A stretch of 64,000 nucleotides of DNA from DFXE01 sp032054765 (GTDB lineage Bacteria; Bacteroidota; Bacteroidia; Bacteroidales; Tannerellaceae), in assembly GCA_032054765.1 (NCBI GenBank), contig DAMBSC010000001.1, positions 310,001 to 374,000 of the forward strand, written 5' to 3'. The notes beneath the pieces were generated by a model. That model ran no database searches. It saw only the letters and a program-made list of their open reading frames with translations, and was not told where the DNA came from. A program made the position numbers and the translations under genes. Below are positions 1-9,505 of this stretch, in pieces. Numbering within the stretch: position 1 is the first letter of the stretch; every line of letters starts with the position of its first letter.

Positions 1-863
1 AATATTGAAACACCAAAACCTACTGCTACAAGGATAATGCTTATATTGGCCAGTCCTTCTGCTCTGAATGATAGTTTAAGTAATATCGTTGATATGATAA
101 AACCGGAGTTTCGGATTACTTTACTGAACTTTTCCGACAAACTAAAAGTAAATAGCAGTAGCAATACCTCGGTAATGATCAAAGCGGTAAAGAAAGTGTC
201 AAAAAAAGTATTGTTCATATTACTAATAACAGAGACAACATTATCAATATTCGCAATTGATTTTATGTCTTTCAGGTCGAAAAGAGAAATAATAAACAAA
301 AATATGAATAAGATCATCAAACCTAAAGCCATAATTTTTTTTATCAATACAAATTTGCGGCTTTGGATGTCCTCACATTTTTTCTCATCAATCCGTTCAG
401 GTTTGCTTCCACTTAGTTTATAAAATAGAAATATGAGTAAACATAATATGAGAAGACCTATAAATGTTATTAGTAATCCCTGAACATGGATAAGGTCGAG
501 AGATTCTGTTCGAGTTGATATTTTAGATAAATCATCAAATATTTTTCGAATAAAGATCAAAGCAATGATTTCATACTGTTTACCCAAGTAGATTGTTATA
601 GACATGGGTAGATAATAAATTAATAAATAGATTTCGTATAAAAGGATGATGGAGAAAGGGGTATATATTGCAGATATCGGATTTAGTTCACTACTACTAC
701 TATTATTGAAACCAGGTACAATATTCATTCTGGCTAAGATGATTAGTGTAAAATGTAATGTAAATGTAATGATGGCAGTAAAAAAAATCAATTTTTCAAA
801 CTGTTTTTTTCTCTTCTCCGATAATACGATAGGATATATTTTGCTTATTAATTTAGAAATCAT
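1..863 (-). CDS. Polytopic membrane protein, C-terminus beyond the window
   Basis: An open frame of 287 codons runs on the minus strand from an ATG at 863 through base 1 without a stop, so the gene is cut by the window edge. The product is very hydrophobic: about five or six likely membrane segments separated by short charged loops, beginning MISKLISKIYPIVLSEKRKK. I recognise no family motif and assign no function. It is divergent from the fumarase gene, with about 145 bases between start codons. The hydrophobic pattern and unbroken frame make it real; plus-strand frames in the same stretch are its shadows. Confidence 0.75.
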   Translation of the reverse strand, partial: MISKLISKIYPIVLSEKRKKQFEKLIFFTAIITFTLHFTLIILARMNIVPGFNNSSSSELNPISAIYTPFSIILLYEIYLLIYYLPMSITIYLGKQYEIIALIFIRKIFDDLSKISTRTESLDLIHVQGLLITFIGLLILCLLIFLFYKLSGSKPERIDEKKCEDIQSRKFVLIKKIMALGLMILFIFLFIISLFDLKDIKSIANIDNVVSVISNMNNTFFDTFFTALIITEVLLLLFTFSLSEKFSKVIRNSGFIISTILLKLSFRAEGLANISIILVAVGFGVSI

Positions 864-1007
864 AATTATTTATTTTCCTTTAGGTTAGTTTGCATGAAGC
901 TTTCATTAATTAAACATTTTATAGTTAAGAATGGTTTATTTAGTATTAGAAGGAAATCAACTAAGCGAAATAATATAATGATGAATTATAAAATAAAAAT
1001 GCCTCCT

Positions 1008-2420
1008 ATGGAATTTAGATTTGAAAAAGATACAATGGGTGAAGTGAAGGTTCCGATAGATGCCTATTATGGCCCTCAAACACAGCGGAGCATCAACAAT
1101 TTTAATATTGCCAGAGAGACAAGTCGCATGCCGAAAGATGTGATATATGCGTTTGCATATTTGAAAAAGGCGGCAGCATTAGCTAATCTTGATGCAGGTG
1201 TATTGCCTTCTGATAAATGTGAATTAATAGTACAGGTATGCGATGAAATACTTGAAGGAAAATTGGATGATTCATTTCCTCTTGTTGTGTGGCAAACGGG
1301 AAGCGGGACTCAAACTAACATGAATGTTAATGAAGTCATCGCCAACAGGGGGCATGTGTTGAGAGGAGGAAGACTTACAGATAAAGAAAAGATACTTTCT
1401 CCTAATGATGATGTAAATAAATCGCAGTCATCTAATGATACCTTTCCTACAGCAATGCATATAGCTGCCTATAAATTGTTGACAGATGTAACTATTCCGG
1501 CCATTATTCGCTTACGGAATACCTTTGCTCAGAAGAGTGTAGCCTATATGGGTATTGTTAAGATAGGAAGAACTCATTTTATGGACGCTACTCCTCTCAC
1601 ATTAGGACAGGAATTTAGCGGATATGTATCTCAGTTAGAGCATGGACTGCGATCTTTGCAAGATACTTTATCTCATTTGTCTGAATTGGCTTTGGGAGGG
1701 ACTGCTGTTGGTACGGGGATAAACACTCCGCCGAATTATGATAAAATGGTAGCAAGAAAGATTGCTGATCTTACCGGACTTCCTTTTGTGACAGCGCCAA
1801 ACAAGTTTGAAGCGTTAGCATCACATGATGCTATAGTCGCTACTCATGGAGCATTGAAAGGTATAGCAGTAAGTTTAATGAAAATCGCGAACGATATACG
1901 GATGCTAAGTTCTGGTCCTCGGTCTGGTATCGGCGAAATACATATTCCGGAGAATGAGCCGGGTTCGTCTATTATGCCCGGTAAAATTAATCCTACACAG
2001 TGTGAAGCGCTTACCATGATTGCAGCACAGGTAATGGGTAATGATGTGGCGATATCAGTAGGAGGATCTAATGGACAATTCGAATTAAATGTATTTAAGC
2101 CGATGATCATCAATAACTTTTTACAAAGCGCCCTGTTGATAGGAGATGGATGTAATAGCTTTAATGAGCATTGTGCCAATGGTATAGAACCTATACTAGA
2201 TAATATTAAAAAGCATTTGGATAATTCTTTAATGCTTGTTACAGCGTTGAATACGAAAATAGGTTATTACAAAGCTGCCGGTATAGCTAATAAAGCATAT
2301 CGTGAGAATAAGACATTAAGACAGGCGGCAATAGAGACTGGTTATGTTACTGAAGAAGAGTTCGATGCCTGGGTTGATCCGTCAAAGATGGTCGGAAAGA
2401 TACCCGGAAGTAAAAGATAA
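1008..2420 (+). CDS. fumC: Class II fumarate hydratase
   Basis: Catalyses the reversible hydration of fumarate to malate in the cytoplasm. The fumarase/aspartase signature GSSIMPGKINP lies near residues 319-329, and GRTHFMDATPLTLGQE carries the active-site His near 190, matching E. coli FumC closely along its whole length. The frame is open back to an ATG at 894, but FumC proteins begin about where MEFRFEKDTMGE does. The ATG at 1008 gives 470 residues, the family norm; ATGs at 978 and 981 are alternatives. The extra 38 codons of the longest reading show no family similarity. It is a single gene followed 54 bases later by an unrelated outer-membrane gene. The function is certain; only the start is open. 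Confidence 0.95.
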   Translation: MEFRFEKDTMGEVKVPIDAYYGPQTQRSINNFNIARETSRMPKDVIYAFAYLKKAAALANLDAGVLPSDKCELIVQVCDEILEGKLDDSFPLVVWQTGSGTQTNMNVNEVIANRGHVLRGGRLTDKEKILSPNDDVNKSQSSNDTFPTAMHIAAYKLLTDVTIPAIIRLRNTFAQKSVAYMGIVKIGRTHFMDATPLTLGQEFSGYVSQLEHGLRSLQDTLSHLSELALGGTAVGTGINTPPNYDKMVARKIADLTGLPFVTAPNKFEALASHDAIVATHGALKGIAVSLMKIANDIRMLSSGPRSGIGEIHIPENEPGSSIMPGKINPTQCEALTMIAAQVMGNDVAISVGGSNGQFELNVFKPMIINNFLQSALLIGDGCNSFNEHCANGIEPILDNIKKHLDNSLMLVTALNTKIGYYKAAGIANKAYRENKTLRQAAIETGYVTEEEFDAWVDPSKMVGKIPGSKR

Positions 2421-2474
2421 AACCTGATTGGAAAAAATTATTTCTTATTAAAGGACTCATGGAGTCATAAAAGT

Positions 2475-5012
2475 ATGCGGCGTGTTGTAGTATTCACTCT
2501 GATAGCATTCGTTTTGTCCTTGCAGGCAAGTGCATATATTGTTAATGATACTCTTAAACAAACAGGAAAAGTTCGTAAATCCGTTTATCCTGATAGTATT
2601 AAGGAGAAAAGTTCGATATACAATAAACTTTGGGGGAAACATTACCGCAAGCTATATACTTTACCTATTACGGTTACCACTATAAATTTTGATTCATTTT
2701 TAGGAGGTGTAAAAGTGGTAAGTCAGGCCGATAATTTTCATGGTTTAGTACTTGAAGACAAAGAAAAGCATTTATATATGCTTAAGCCCTTAGGGGGGTC
2801 AACAAGCTTTCTCGAATCAGATTTCTTTCAAGAGATGTATAATAAAAAAGATTTTAATGGAACTTATCTGGATACCTTCATTGGTGATGCATATACCATA
2901 ATTAATCCATATACATTTCTTGCATCTGATTTTATGGCGCAGCATCTGAGTTTAAGTTCAAATAATCCTCGTATTTATTATATTCCTAAGTATACCACAG
3001 CCGATACCATAGCAGATGGTAGTTATATTCAAGCTAAGCTGGTTAGTATAACGGATATACCTGATATAAATACAAAAAAGAATATTCTTTCGACAACAGA
3101 ATTATTAGAAGTAATGAGAAAGGATAAATCTTATTTTGTTGATCAGCATCTCTATATTCGTGAAAGATTGTTTGATATGTTGATTGGAGACTGGAATAAA
3201 ATGCCTGAAAATTGGAACTGGAATGCTCAACGAAAAAATGATAGTATTTTATTTTCTCCCATCGTAATTGATCGTAATCACGCTTTTACTAAAGTTGACG
3301 GATTATTTTTCAAACAAATGCTTAGTGTACTTACACTTGGCTTTATTTCAAATTATGAAGCAGAATTCAAAAAATTGAAGAACTTCAATAAATTAGGATA
3401 TGAGCTTGATTTGGCAATTGTCTCACAAAGTGATGAATCATTATGGATTCAAGAAGCAAAATGGTTGAAGAATAATTTTACGGATCAATTAATAGAAGAA
3501 GCCTTTGATAAATTACCAAAAGGTGTTGAGAGTAGTGAAACGGATAATATTAAAAGAATTTTAAAAGCAAGGAGAGATAATGTAGAAGAATTAGCTCATA
3601 CTTATTATCGAATTCTCCAGCATAACCCGATTGTAACGGGAACTGAACGTGATGACCATTTTATTATCGATCGTTCTCGTCCGGATAGTGTGCATATTTC
3701 AATTTACGATTCCCGAAAAGAAAGCCTTGTTTTTGATAAGAAATATGAGAAAAAAACAGCAAAAGAGATTTGGTTATATGGTTTGCAGGGAAATGATCAT
3801 TTCGAAATAAAGCATGATGAAGGAAGACCATTAAAAGTCCTATTAATCACGGGTGAAGGTGAAAACTCTTATGATTTTCAATCAAAAAAGAATTTGAAAG
3901 TATATGCTTACCCATCCGAAAAGCAAACATTTGATAGTATTTCCGGTGTACGACCTGTTTTTTCAGAGAATGAACGTGTTGTGGGATATGATTATAAGCA
4001 TACCAAATACAGTAAATTCTCTTTTAGTCCATGGGGTTTTTATGATTCGGATTTAGGAATAAACCTGGGGAGTTATGTTACGTATACTATGTATGGGTAC
4101 AAACGTATGCCATTCAGTTACCAACATCGCTTAGGTTTTAATTATTTGGGTGGTTTTATGTATCGTGGAATATTCCCTACTTATGACGAGAGAAAGACTT
4201 TTATAGTAGACGCGGAGTTTGGTTTTCCCCGAAACTTTTTCAACTTCTTCGGCTTTGGAAATAATACGGATGGTTACAAGGATGAAAAGAGGAATTACAA
4301 TCGGGTGAATATACGTAATCTTGTTATAACTCCATCATATAATATAACCATTGATAAAAGACAAGAGTTATCATTTATTGCTTCAGCTGAATTAGTAAAA
4401 GTACTGCATCCTTCAAACAAATTCATAAATACAATATATTCTAAAGACCATCGGGTGTTTAAAACCAATTATTTTGCTGATCTGTCCGTGCGTTATCAAG
4501 TAAACAAAGAACCTTCTTCTATTATTTCAAAATTGGAAGGTGAAGTTATTGGCGGTTGGAAATTAAATATGGGGAATGCAAAACGAAATTTCCCCTATGC
4601 TGAAGTTAAAGGTACATTAGATATTTGTATTACCGATCGTTTTACATGGGCGACTATGGCTAAAGCAAAGGCTCTTTTCACGGATAAATTCGAATTTTAT
4701 CAAGCAGCAACTACTGAATTAAGAGGTTTTAGGAATAACCGTTTCCTCGGCAAGCAGTCCTTTTATCAATATTCCGATTTCAGAGTGGATATGGGAGAAT
4801 TGAAGAATCCATTTACACCTTTAAAATATGGGTTGTTTGCAGGAATTGATTACGGACGTGTCTGGTATCCTGACCAATCATCGAAGAAATGGCATACCTC
4901 TTATGGAGGGGGGATCTGGCTTACCTTAATAAATAAGATAACTACCAAATATTCCCTTTTCGGTTCAAAAGATAGTGTTCGTTTTATGTTTGAATTAGGA
5001 TTAGGGTTTTAA
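2475..5012 (+). CDS. Outer-membrane beta-barrel protein with kinase-fold-like periplasmic region
   Basis: A signal peptide (about residues 1-20, ending QASA) is followed by a region of about 480 residues and then a C-terminal part rich in alternating aromatic strands (about 510-845), ending in FGLGF, as expected of an outer-membrane barrel. The middle contains RLFDMLIGDWNKMPENWNW (231-249) and PIVIDRNHAF (262-271). These resemble the 'GDWDRHxxQW ... RDRDxxF' motifs of Bacteroidetes proteins with a HipA/Fam20/CotH-like kinase fold; a possible nucleotide-binding Lys is K104 in YMLKPLG. The usual Asp-Arg-His is here Asn-Lys-Met, so activity is doubtful. It converges on the next gene, overlapping it by four bases. 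The OM location is well supported, the kinase relation is inference. Confidence 0.8.
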   Translation: MRRVVVFTLIAFVLSLQASAYIVNDTLKQTGKVRKSVYPDSIKEKSSIYNKLWGKHYRKLYTLPITVTTINFDSFLGGVKVVSQADNFHGLVLEDKEKHLYMLKPLGGSTSFLESDFFQEMYNKKDFNGTYLDTFIGDAYTIINPYTFLASDFMAQHLSLSSNNPRIYYIPKYTTADTIADGSYIQAKLVSITDIPDINTKKNILSTTELLEVMRKDKSYFVDQHLYIRERLFDMLIGDWNKMPENWNWNAQRKNDSILFSPIVIDRNHAFTKVDGLFFKQMLSVLTLGFISNYEAEFKKLKNFNKLGYELDLAIVSQSDESLWIQEAKWLKNNFTDQLIEEAFDKLPKGVESSETDNIKRILKARRDNVEELAHTYYRILQHNPIVTGTERDDHFIIDRSRPDSVHISIYDSRKESLVFDKKYEKKTAKEIWLYGLQGNDHFEIKHDEGRPLKVLLITGEGENSYDFQSKKNLKVYAYPSEKQTFDSISGVRPVFSENERVVGYDYKHTKYSKFSFSPWGFYDSDLGINLGSYVTYTMYGYKRMPFSYQHRLGFNYLGGFMYRGIFPTYDERKTFIVDAEFGFPRNFFNFFGFGNNTDGYKDEKRNYNRVNIRNLVITPSYNITIDKRQELSFIASAELVKVLHPSNKFINTIYSKDHRVFKTNYFADLSVRYQVNKEPSSIISKLEGEVIGGWKLNMGNAKRNFPYAEVKGTLDICITDRFTWATMAKAKALFTDKFEFYQAATTELRGFRNNRFLGKQSFYQYSDFRVDMGELKNPFTPLKYGLFAGIDYGRVWYPDQSSKKWHTSYGGGIWLTLINKITTKYSLFGSKDSVRFMFELGLGF

Positions 5013-7822
5013 AAAGTAGTATTTATCTTGAAAATAAACGTACGTGGAGGAGATACATCCATAGGACGCAGGCTGTATTCTGTATTTAGCAGATTATTAA
5101 TGGATGCTAGCAGATGTACATTTTTACTCAGATTGTATCCGAGTCGCAAGTCCATGGTGAAATACCCATCATTGTTTTTTCTCCAATAATCGTCCAGACC
5201 GTAGAACAGGATTCCTCGTACATAATCCATTATATCTTTATTTTTCTTGATTTCATCTTGTCCTATTGGGCGTTCGTCCACCATCATATAATCAACAGCT
5301 AATGTTTTACTTTTCCAGGCCAGGTTGGTGCCAATACTGAATCGTTTCCAATAAAAATCCATTACTGCCTTTGCTGAGTGTTTCTGACGGTATTTCAGGT
5401 ATTGCGATGTATTCGATTTTGATTTCATTGCAAGAATATCTGTATTGGCCGCTTCTGCTTCATTGATTTTATCTGCATTCATATCACGGGGTTCAGTATA
5501 GACGTAACCGATATTGTATGTCATTTTAGTATGGGGATTAATATTCCACAAACCATTTATTGAAGCATCTATTCCATATATGCGAGCTTTTGATACATTC
5601 TGAAACCGAGTGCCGAAACCAGGCATCTGTCCGTTTGTCACCATAGTAATAACATCCATCAGGTTATCCACATATTCAAAAGTCTCGCTATTGAATAAAC
5701 CAAATTCAAACTCAATCATATCCTTATAATAATTGTAGAAACCCGCTACATCCAGATATCCCATAAAATTTCCGATCTTATATCCCTGTTTAAGACCTAG
5801 TTCTGCACTGAAACCTTTTTCGGCAGTTAAATTATTGTTAGGGTAAGCAGCCATTCCGCCAATATCTTTATATACGAATTTTTCAGTAATGGAAGGATAC
5901 CGGTATCCCTGGCCCACAGAGGCACGGATAAAGCTATGTTCGGCTAATTCGTAATTAAGCCCGCCGCGTAGTAGTGGTTTAAAGGGCATCTTTACACCAA
6001 AAGCTTTGGTTTCGGCTTCTCTATATAATGAATCCACCCGATAATATTCTAAACGCATACCGAGTGAAGCGTTCAGTTTATCAAAAAATTTACGGTCATA
6101 TTGAATAAACAAACCTATATTATCACTTTTATGTACACCGGTTACATATGAGTTCGTGCGGGTGTGATCAAATGTCGCACCTGTAGTAAACTGTGCATTC
6201 TCATACTTTTTATTGAATTGATAATCGATATAATATGAAGATGTATTGTCCGGCGGATTACTGTTGTTGTTCGTCGGCGTCATAGTGCCAACAAGCCAGG
6301 GGATGAGATCTTCAGAATTAGATGGGAGAGGAGTATGTCCCATTATCCATGACATTAGATCCATATAAGCTGGAGGTTTTGCATCAGGGAAGAACTGATT
6401 TGCCAGATTCTCTATTTCATGTGCTGCTCCATCAAAATAACCGTTCATTACATCAGGAAGATGCTTGATAATTGGCGCCAAAGCAGTCATCGGATTTTCA
6501 ACAATATTGATCAGGTCAGGGATTGCATCGTAGTTAAAGTTTAATTCTTCTGCTATTTCAAAAATAGATTTGTCGGTACGTTTGGATCTGATACCATCGG
6601 CTTTGTGGTAGAAACGTCCCTTCAAACGATGTGTTGTATTGTTTTCTTCATTAATATAGTTCATGAAAGGATCTATATAAAAACTATTACCCTGACGTCC
6701 CATATTGGCCATTGATGATTGAGTATACGCCTCTTTGGCAGATCGCCACATAAAGAAACTGGCGTTTTCGTTGGAAAGGAAATTCCCATTCAGTCCATAG
6801 TTCAAGCCATGAATGTTAGGATCATGATAGGTCAGGTTACCACCTATACGAAAACGTTTATTGTAATTCCCCTGGCGATATCCTTCATCGGTAAATATAT
6901 TCATACTTCCTGTTACATCCAGGTTTCCGATTCGTCGGCTATGAGATAAATCCATTCCTGTGTAGATCGGGTTTCGTACTCCAGAAAAGATATTCCGACG
7001 TAAAAATGGTTCTACATCGTATTTACCATCGTTCCAAAAATCATTTCCCCACCAGATATAGTTTTCATTTTTAGGATCGCCATATATACCTATATATAAG
7101 TTGGCTTTTGTTTTAGGGTCAAGGCCTGGTCGAGCAGTACGCACATTGATAAGTCCGTTTAATGCAGAGGAGCCGTAAAGAACAGATGAAGCGCCTTTAA
7201 TAACCTCTACCTGTTCGATATTTTCCATGGGGATCATATTCCAGTTGATCTCACCAACAGCAGGAGTTAATACCGACATGCCGTCTACCAATATCTGACT
7301 GCGACTTCCGACTCCCCATGTCCATCCACTACCTCCACGTATGGAAGGTTGTTTGTCGGTAACATCGACGCCTGGCATAGTATTCAATACAGCACTCAGA
7401 TCTGTTGGAGCCTGAATAGCAATATCATTGGCTTTCAAAACATCCATTGAAACGGTAACTTCACTTAATTTCTGTTCGTAACGACCTACACTGATCACTA
7501 CTTCGTCCATCAGATTAGATTCAACCTTCATAGGAACATTTAAAACGATTTCCTGTCCGCGTTTCACAATCAATGGATGATTAACTGTTTCATAACCGAG
7601 ATAGCTAAACGTTACACTTACATTTCCTGTAGGAATGTCTAACTCGTAATAACCATCAATATCAGTTATGGTACCTTGAGGTGAGCCTTTATCCTTAAAA
7701 AAAATATTAACACCGGTAAGTACTTCTTCATTGGTAGCATCATATACATGCCCTTTTAACTTTTGAGAATATGACAGATGGGAAATAAACAAAAGTAAAG
7801 CGACAATCACATAATTTTTCAT
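5009..7822 (-). CDS. TonB-dependent receptor with carboxypeptidase-like N-terminal domain
   Basis: An outer-membrane active transporter. From the chosen start there is a signal peptide (MKNYVIVALLLFISHLSYSQ), a CarboxypepD_reg-like domain (KLKGHVYDATNEEVLTGVNI), a plug domain (VISVGRYEQKLSEVTVSMDV, then IEQVEVIKGASSVLYGSSAL) and a long 22-strand-type barrel ending in an aromatic residue (INTTF). An in-frame ATG at 7858 would add 12 residues ahead of the signal peptide, but a -7 box (7856-7863) overlaps it, so the start at 7822 is preferred. No SusD partner, sigma factor or FecR lies beside it, so the substrate cannot be read from context. It shares a divergent control region with metY. Confidence 0.92.
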   Translation of the reverse strand: MKNYVIVALLLFISHLSYSQKLKGHVYDATNEEVLTGVNIFFKDKGSPQGTITDIDGYYELDIPTGNVSVTFSYLGYETVNHPLIVKRGQEIVLNVPMKVESNLMDEVVISVGRYEQKLSEVTVSMDVLKANDIAIQAPTDLSAVLNTMPGVDVTDKQPSIRGGSGWTWGVGSRSQILVDGMSVLTPAVGEINWNMIPMENIEQVEVIKGASSVLYGSSALNGLINVRTARPGLDPKTKANLYIGIYGDPKNENYIWWGNDFWNDGKYDVEPFLRRNIFSGVRNPIYTGMDLSHSRRIGNLDVTGSMNIFTDEGYRQGNYNKRFRIGGNLTYHDPNIHGLNYGLNGNFLSNENASFFMWRSAKEAYTQSSMANMGRQGNSFYIDPFMNYINEENNTTHRLKGRFYHKADGIRSKRTDKSIFEIAEELNFNYDAIPDLINIVENPMTALAPIIKHLPDVMNGYFDGAAHEIENLANQFFPDAKPPAYMDLMSWIMGHTPLPSNSEDLIPWLVGTMTPTNNNSNPPDNTSSYYIDYQFNKKYENAQFTTGATFDHTRTNSYVTGVHKSDNIGLFIQYDRKFFDKLNASLGMRLEYYRVDSLYREAETKAFGVKMPFKPLLRGGLNYELAEHSFIRASVGQGYRYPSITEKFVYKDIGGMAAYPNNNLTAEKGFSAELGLKQGYKIGNFMGYLDVAGFYNYYKDMIEFEFGLFNSETFEYVDNLMDVITMVTNGQMPGFGTRFQNVSKARIYGIDASINGLWNINPHTKMTYNIGYVYTEPRDMNADKINEAEAANTDILAMKSKSNTSQYLKYRQKHSAKAVMDFYWKRFSIGTNLAWKSKTLAVDYMMVDERPIGQDEIKKNKDIMDYVRGILFYGLDDYWRKNNDGYFTMDLRLGYNLSKNVHLLASINNLLNTEYSLRPMDVSPPRTFIFKINTTF

Positions 7823-7855
7823 AAAACTAGCATTTGATTTTTCATAGAATTTGTA

Positions 7856-7863
7856 CAAATATA
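7856..7863 (-). promoter_or_regulatory. Bacteroidetes -7 box for the TonB receptor
   Basis: On the minus strand the bases read TATATTTG, an exact match to TAnnTTTG. It lies about 35 bases before the ATG at 7822. No clear -33 TTTG is seen at the usual spacing, so this is a half-promoter match. Confidence 0.45.
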
Positions 7864-7918
7864 AGGCAACTTTACTAAATCTATTTGTTTCTTTCCCTAT
7901 TAAAGTGGTTTTATTGAT

Positions 7919-7926
7919 TACTTTTG
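7919..7926 (+). promoter_or_regulatory. Bacteroidetes -7 box for metY
   Basis: TACTTTTG matches TAnnTTTG, about 39 bases before the metY ATG. No good -33 element is seen upstream. The gap is too short for a SAM-type riboswitch plus promoter. Confidence 0.4.
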
Positions 7927-7964
7927 TAGGCTTAAATTTAGTATATTATTAATATCATTTTACT

Positions 7965-9239
7965 ATGAGTAATAAATTAAACCCTGAAACACTTTGTGTG
8001 CAAGCAGGCTGGCAGCCTAAAAATGGAGAACCTCGTGTATTACCTATAATCCAAAGTACTACATTTAAGTACGAAACGAGTGAACAGATGGCTAAGCTTT
8101 TTGATCTGGAAGAAAGCGGTTATTTCTATACACGTTTACAAAATCCAACCAATGATGCTGTGGCTGCTAAGATCACGGCTTTGGAAGGCGGTGTTGCAGG
8201 TATGCTAACTTCATCGGGACAAGCGGCTAATTTTTTTGCTATATTTAATATATGTGGTTCGGGCGATCATTTTGTAAGTGCTACTGGTATTTATGGAGGA
8301 ACATACAATTTATTTTCAGTTACATTGAAGAAGTTAGGAATCGAATGTACGTTTGTGGATCAGGATGCATCTGATGAAGAAATAAGTAAAGCTTTCCGTC
8401 CAAATACGAAACTTTTGTTTGGAGAGTCGATTTCTAATCCAGGCGTGATGGTATTGGATATTGAGAAATTTGCCCGTATTGCTCATAAACATGGGGTGCC
8501 ACTTATTATTGATAATACATTTCCTACTCCTATAAATTGTCGCCCATTTGAATGGGGAGCCGATATTATTACTCATTCTACCACCAAATATATGGATGGA
8601 CATGCAGCTGCTGTTGGAGGATGTATTGTGGATAGTGGTAATTTCGACTGGGATACCTACGCTGATAAATATCCTGGTTTATGCGAACCTGATGATTCTT
8701 ATCATGGACTGACCTATACAAAAACTTTTGGAAAAGGAGCATTTATAACAAAGGCAACTGCACAATTGATGCGTGACCTGGGATCTATTCAGTCCCCGCA
8801 AAATGCTTTCTTGCTGAATATCGGACTGGAAACCTTACATCTGCGGATGGTACAACATTGTAAGAATGCATTTGCAGTGGCGCAATGGTTACAAAAGAAT
8901 GATAAGGTAGCATGGGTGAATTACCCAGATCTGAAAGGGAGTAAATATCATGAACTTGCAAAGAAATATCTTCCGAACGGCTCTTGTGGTGTACTATCCT
9001 TTGGGCTTAAAGGGGGACGGGAAAAATCTATACGCTTTATGGATCAATTAAAACTGGTGGCTATTGTTACACATGTGGCTGATGCCAGATCGTCAGTTTT
9101 GCATCCGGCCAGTCATACACATCGCCAATTGTCTGATGAACAGCTTGTAGAAGCAGGGATAGCCCCAGATTTAATCCGTTTGTCCGTTGGAATAGAGAAT
9201 GTGAGTGACATTATTGCAGATATCGAGCAAGCTCTTTAG
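7965..9239 (+). CDS. metY: O-acetylhomoserine aminocarboxypropyltransferase (homocysteine synthase)
   Basis: A PLP enzyme of the Cys/Met metabolism family that makes homocysteine from O-acetylhomoserine and sulfide in the cytoplasm. The N-terminus (NPETLCVQAGWQP) and the block after YTRLQNPTND are typical of MetY. The PLP-binding Lys is K208 in THSTTKYMDGH, with the cofactor-contacting Asp in IIDNTF (about 183). At 424 residues it has the family length, longer than MetB/MetC. It stands alone: a -7 box lies upstream and a strong hairpin (9260-9295) follows. Confidence is high because the whole protein aligns with the family from memory. Confidence 0.95.
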   Translation: MSNKLNPETLCVQAGWQPKNGEPRVLPIIQSTTFKYETSEQMAKLFDLEESGYFYTRLQNPTNDAVAAKITALEGGVAGMLTSSGQAANFFAIFNICGSGDHFVSATGIYGGTYNLFSVTLKKLGIECTFVDQDASDEEISKAFRPNTKLLFGESISNPGVMVLDIEKFARIAHKHGVPLIIDNTFPTPINCRPFEWGADIITHSTTKYMDGHAAAVGGCIVDSGNFDWDTYADKYPGLCEPDDSYHGLTYTKTFGKGAFITKATAQLMRDLGSIQSPQNAFLLNIGLETLHLRMVQHCKNAFAVAQWLQKNDKVAWVNYPDLKGSKYHELAKKYLPNGSCGVLSFGLKGGREKSIRFMDQLKLVAIVTHVADARSSVLHPASHTHRQLSDEQLVEAGIAPDLIRLSVGIENVSDIIADIEQAL

Positions 9240-9259
9240 GATTCCCTTTAATCTTAGAT

Positions 9260-9295
9260 AATAATATCCTCATGGTTGACCATGGGGATATTATT
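9260..9295 (+). terminator. Stem-loop terminator after metY
   Basis: Two 16-base arms (9260-9275 and 9280-9295) pair with a single T-G wobble around a TTGA loop, and T-rich bases follow. It begins 20 bases past the metY stop. Confidence 0.7.
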
Positions 9296-9424
9296 TTGTC
9301 AAAATTAATACATATGGCATTGTTTTTGTGTATTATGTGTTGTATTTGATTTAATCGCAGACTAAAATATGTAAATGTATTTATAAATTGTGTAAATAAT
9401 AATGGCGTATTTAAACCAATGTTA

Positions 9425-9432
9425 TACTTTTG
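9425..9432 (+). promoter_or_regulatory. Bacteroidetes -7 box for the fimbrial operon
   Basis: TACTTTTG matches TAnnTTTG, 73 bases before the fimbrillin ATG, leaving a leader of about 65 bases. No convincing -33 element is visible. Confidence 0.4.
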
Positions 9433-9505
9433 CGTCAAAGATTTAATTATAAATTACGGAAATATAAAACTAAAACTTTTGAATTAACAATCAAATTAAA
9501 AATCG

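Noticed and set aside
37..888. Two plus-strand open frames (37-423 and 646-888)
   Set aside because: Both lie opposite an unbroken 287-codon minus-strand frame with clear membrane segments; their products are low-complexity.
894..1007. N-terminal extension of fumarase from an ATG at 894
   Set aside because: The 38 extra residues have no counterpart in FumC; the family start lies at 1008 or a few codons before.
7859..7964. SAM or other riboswitch before metY
   Set aside because: The gap to the divergent receptor gene is only about 140 bases, holds two -7 boxes and shows no terminator-like stem.
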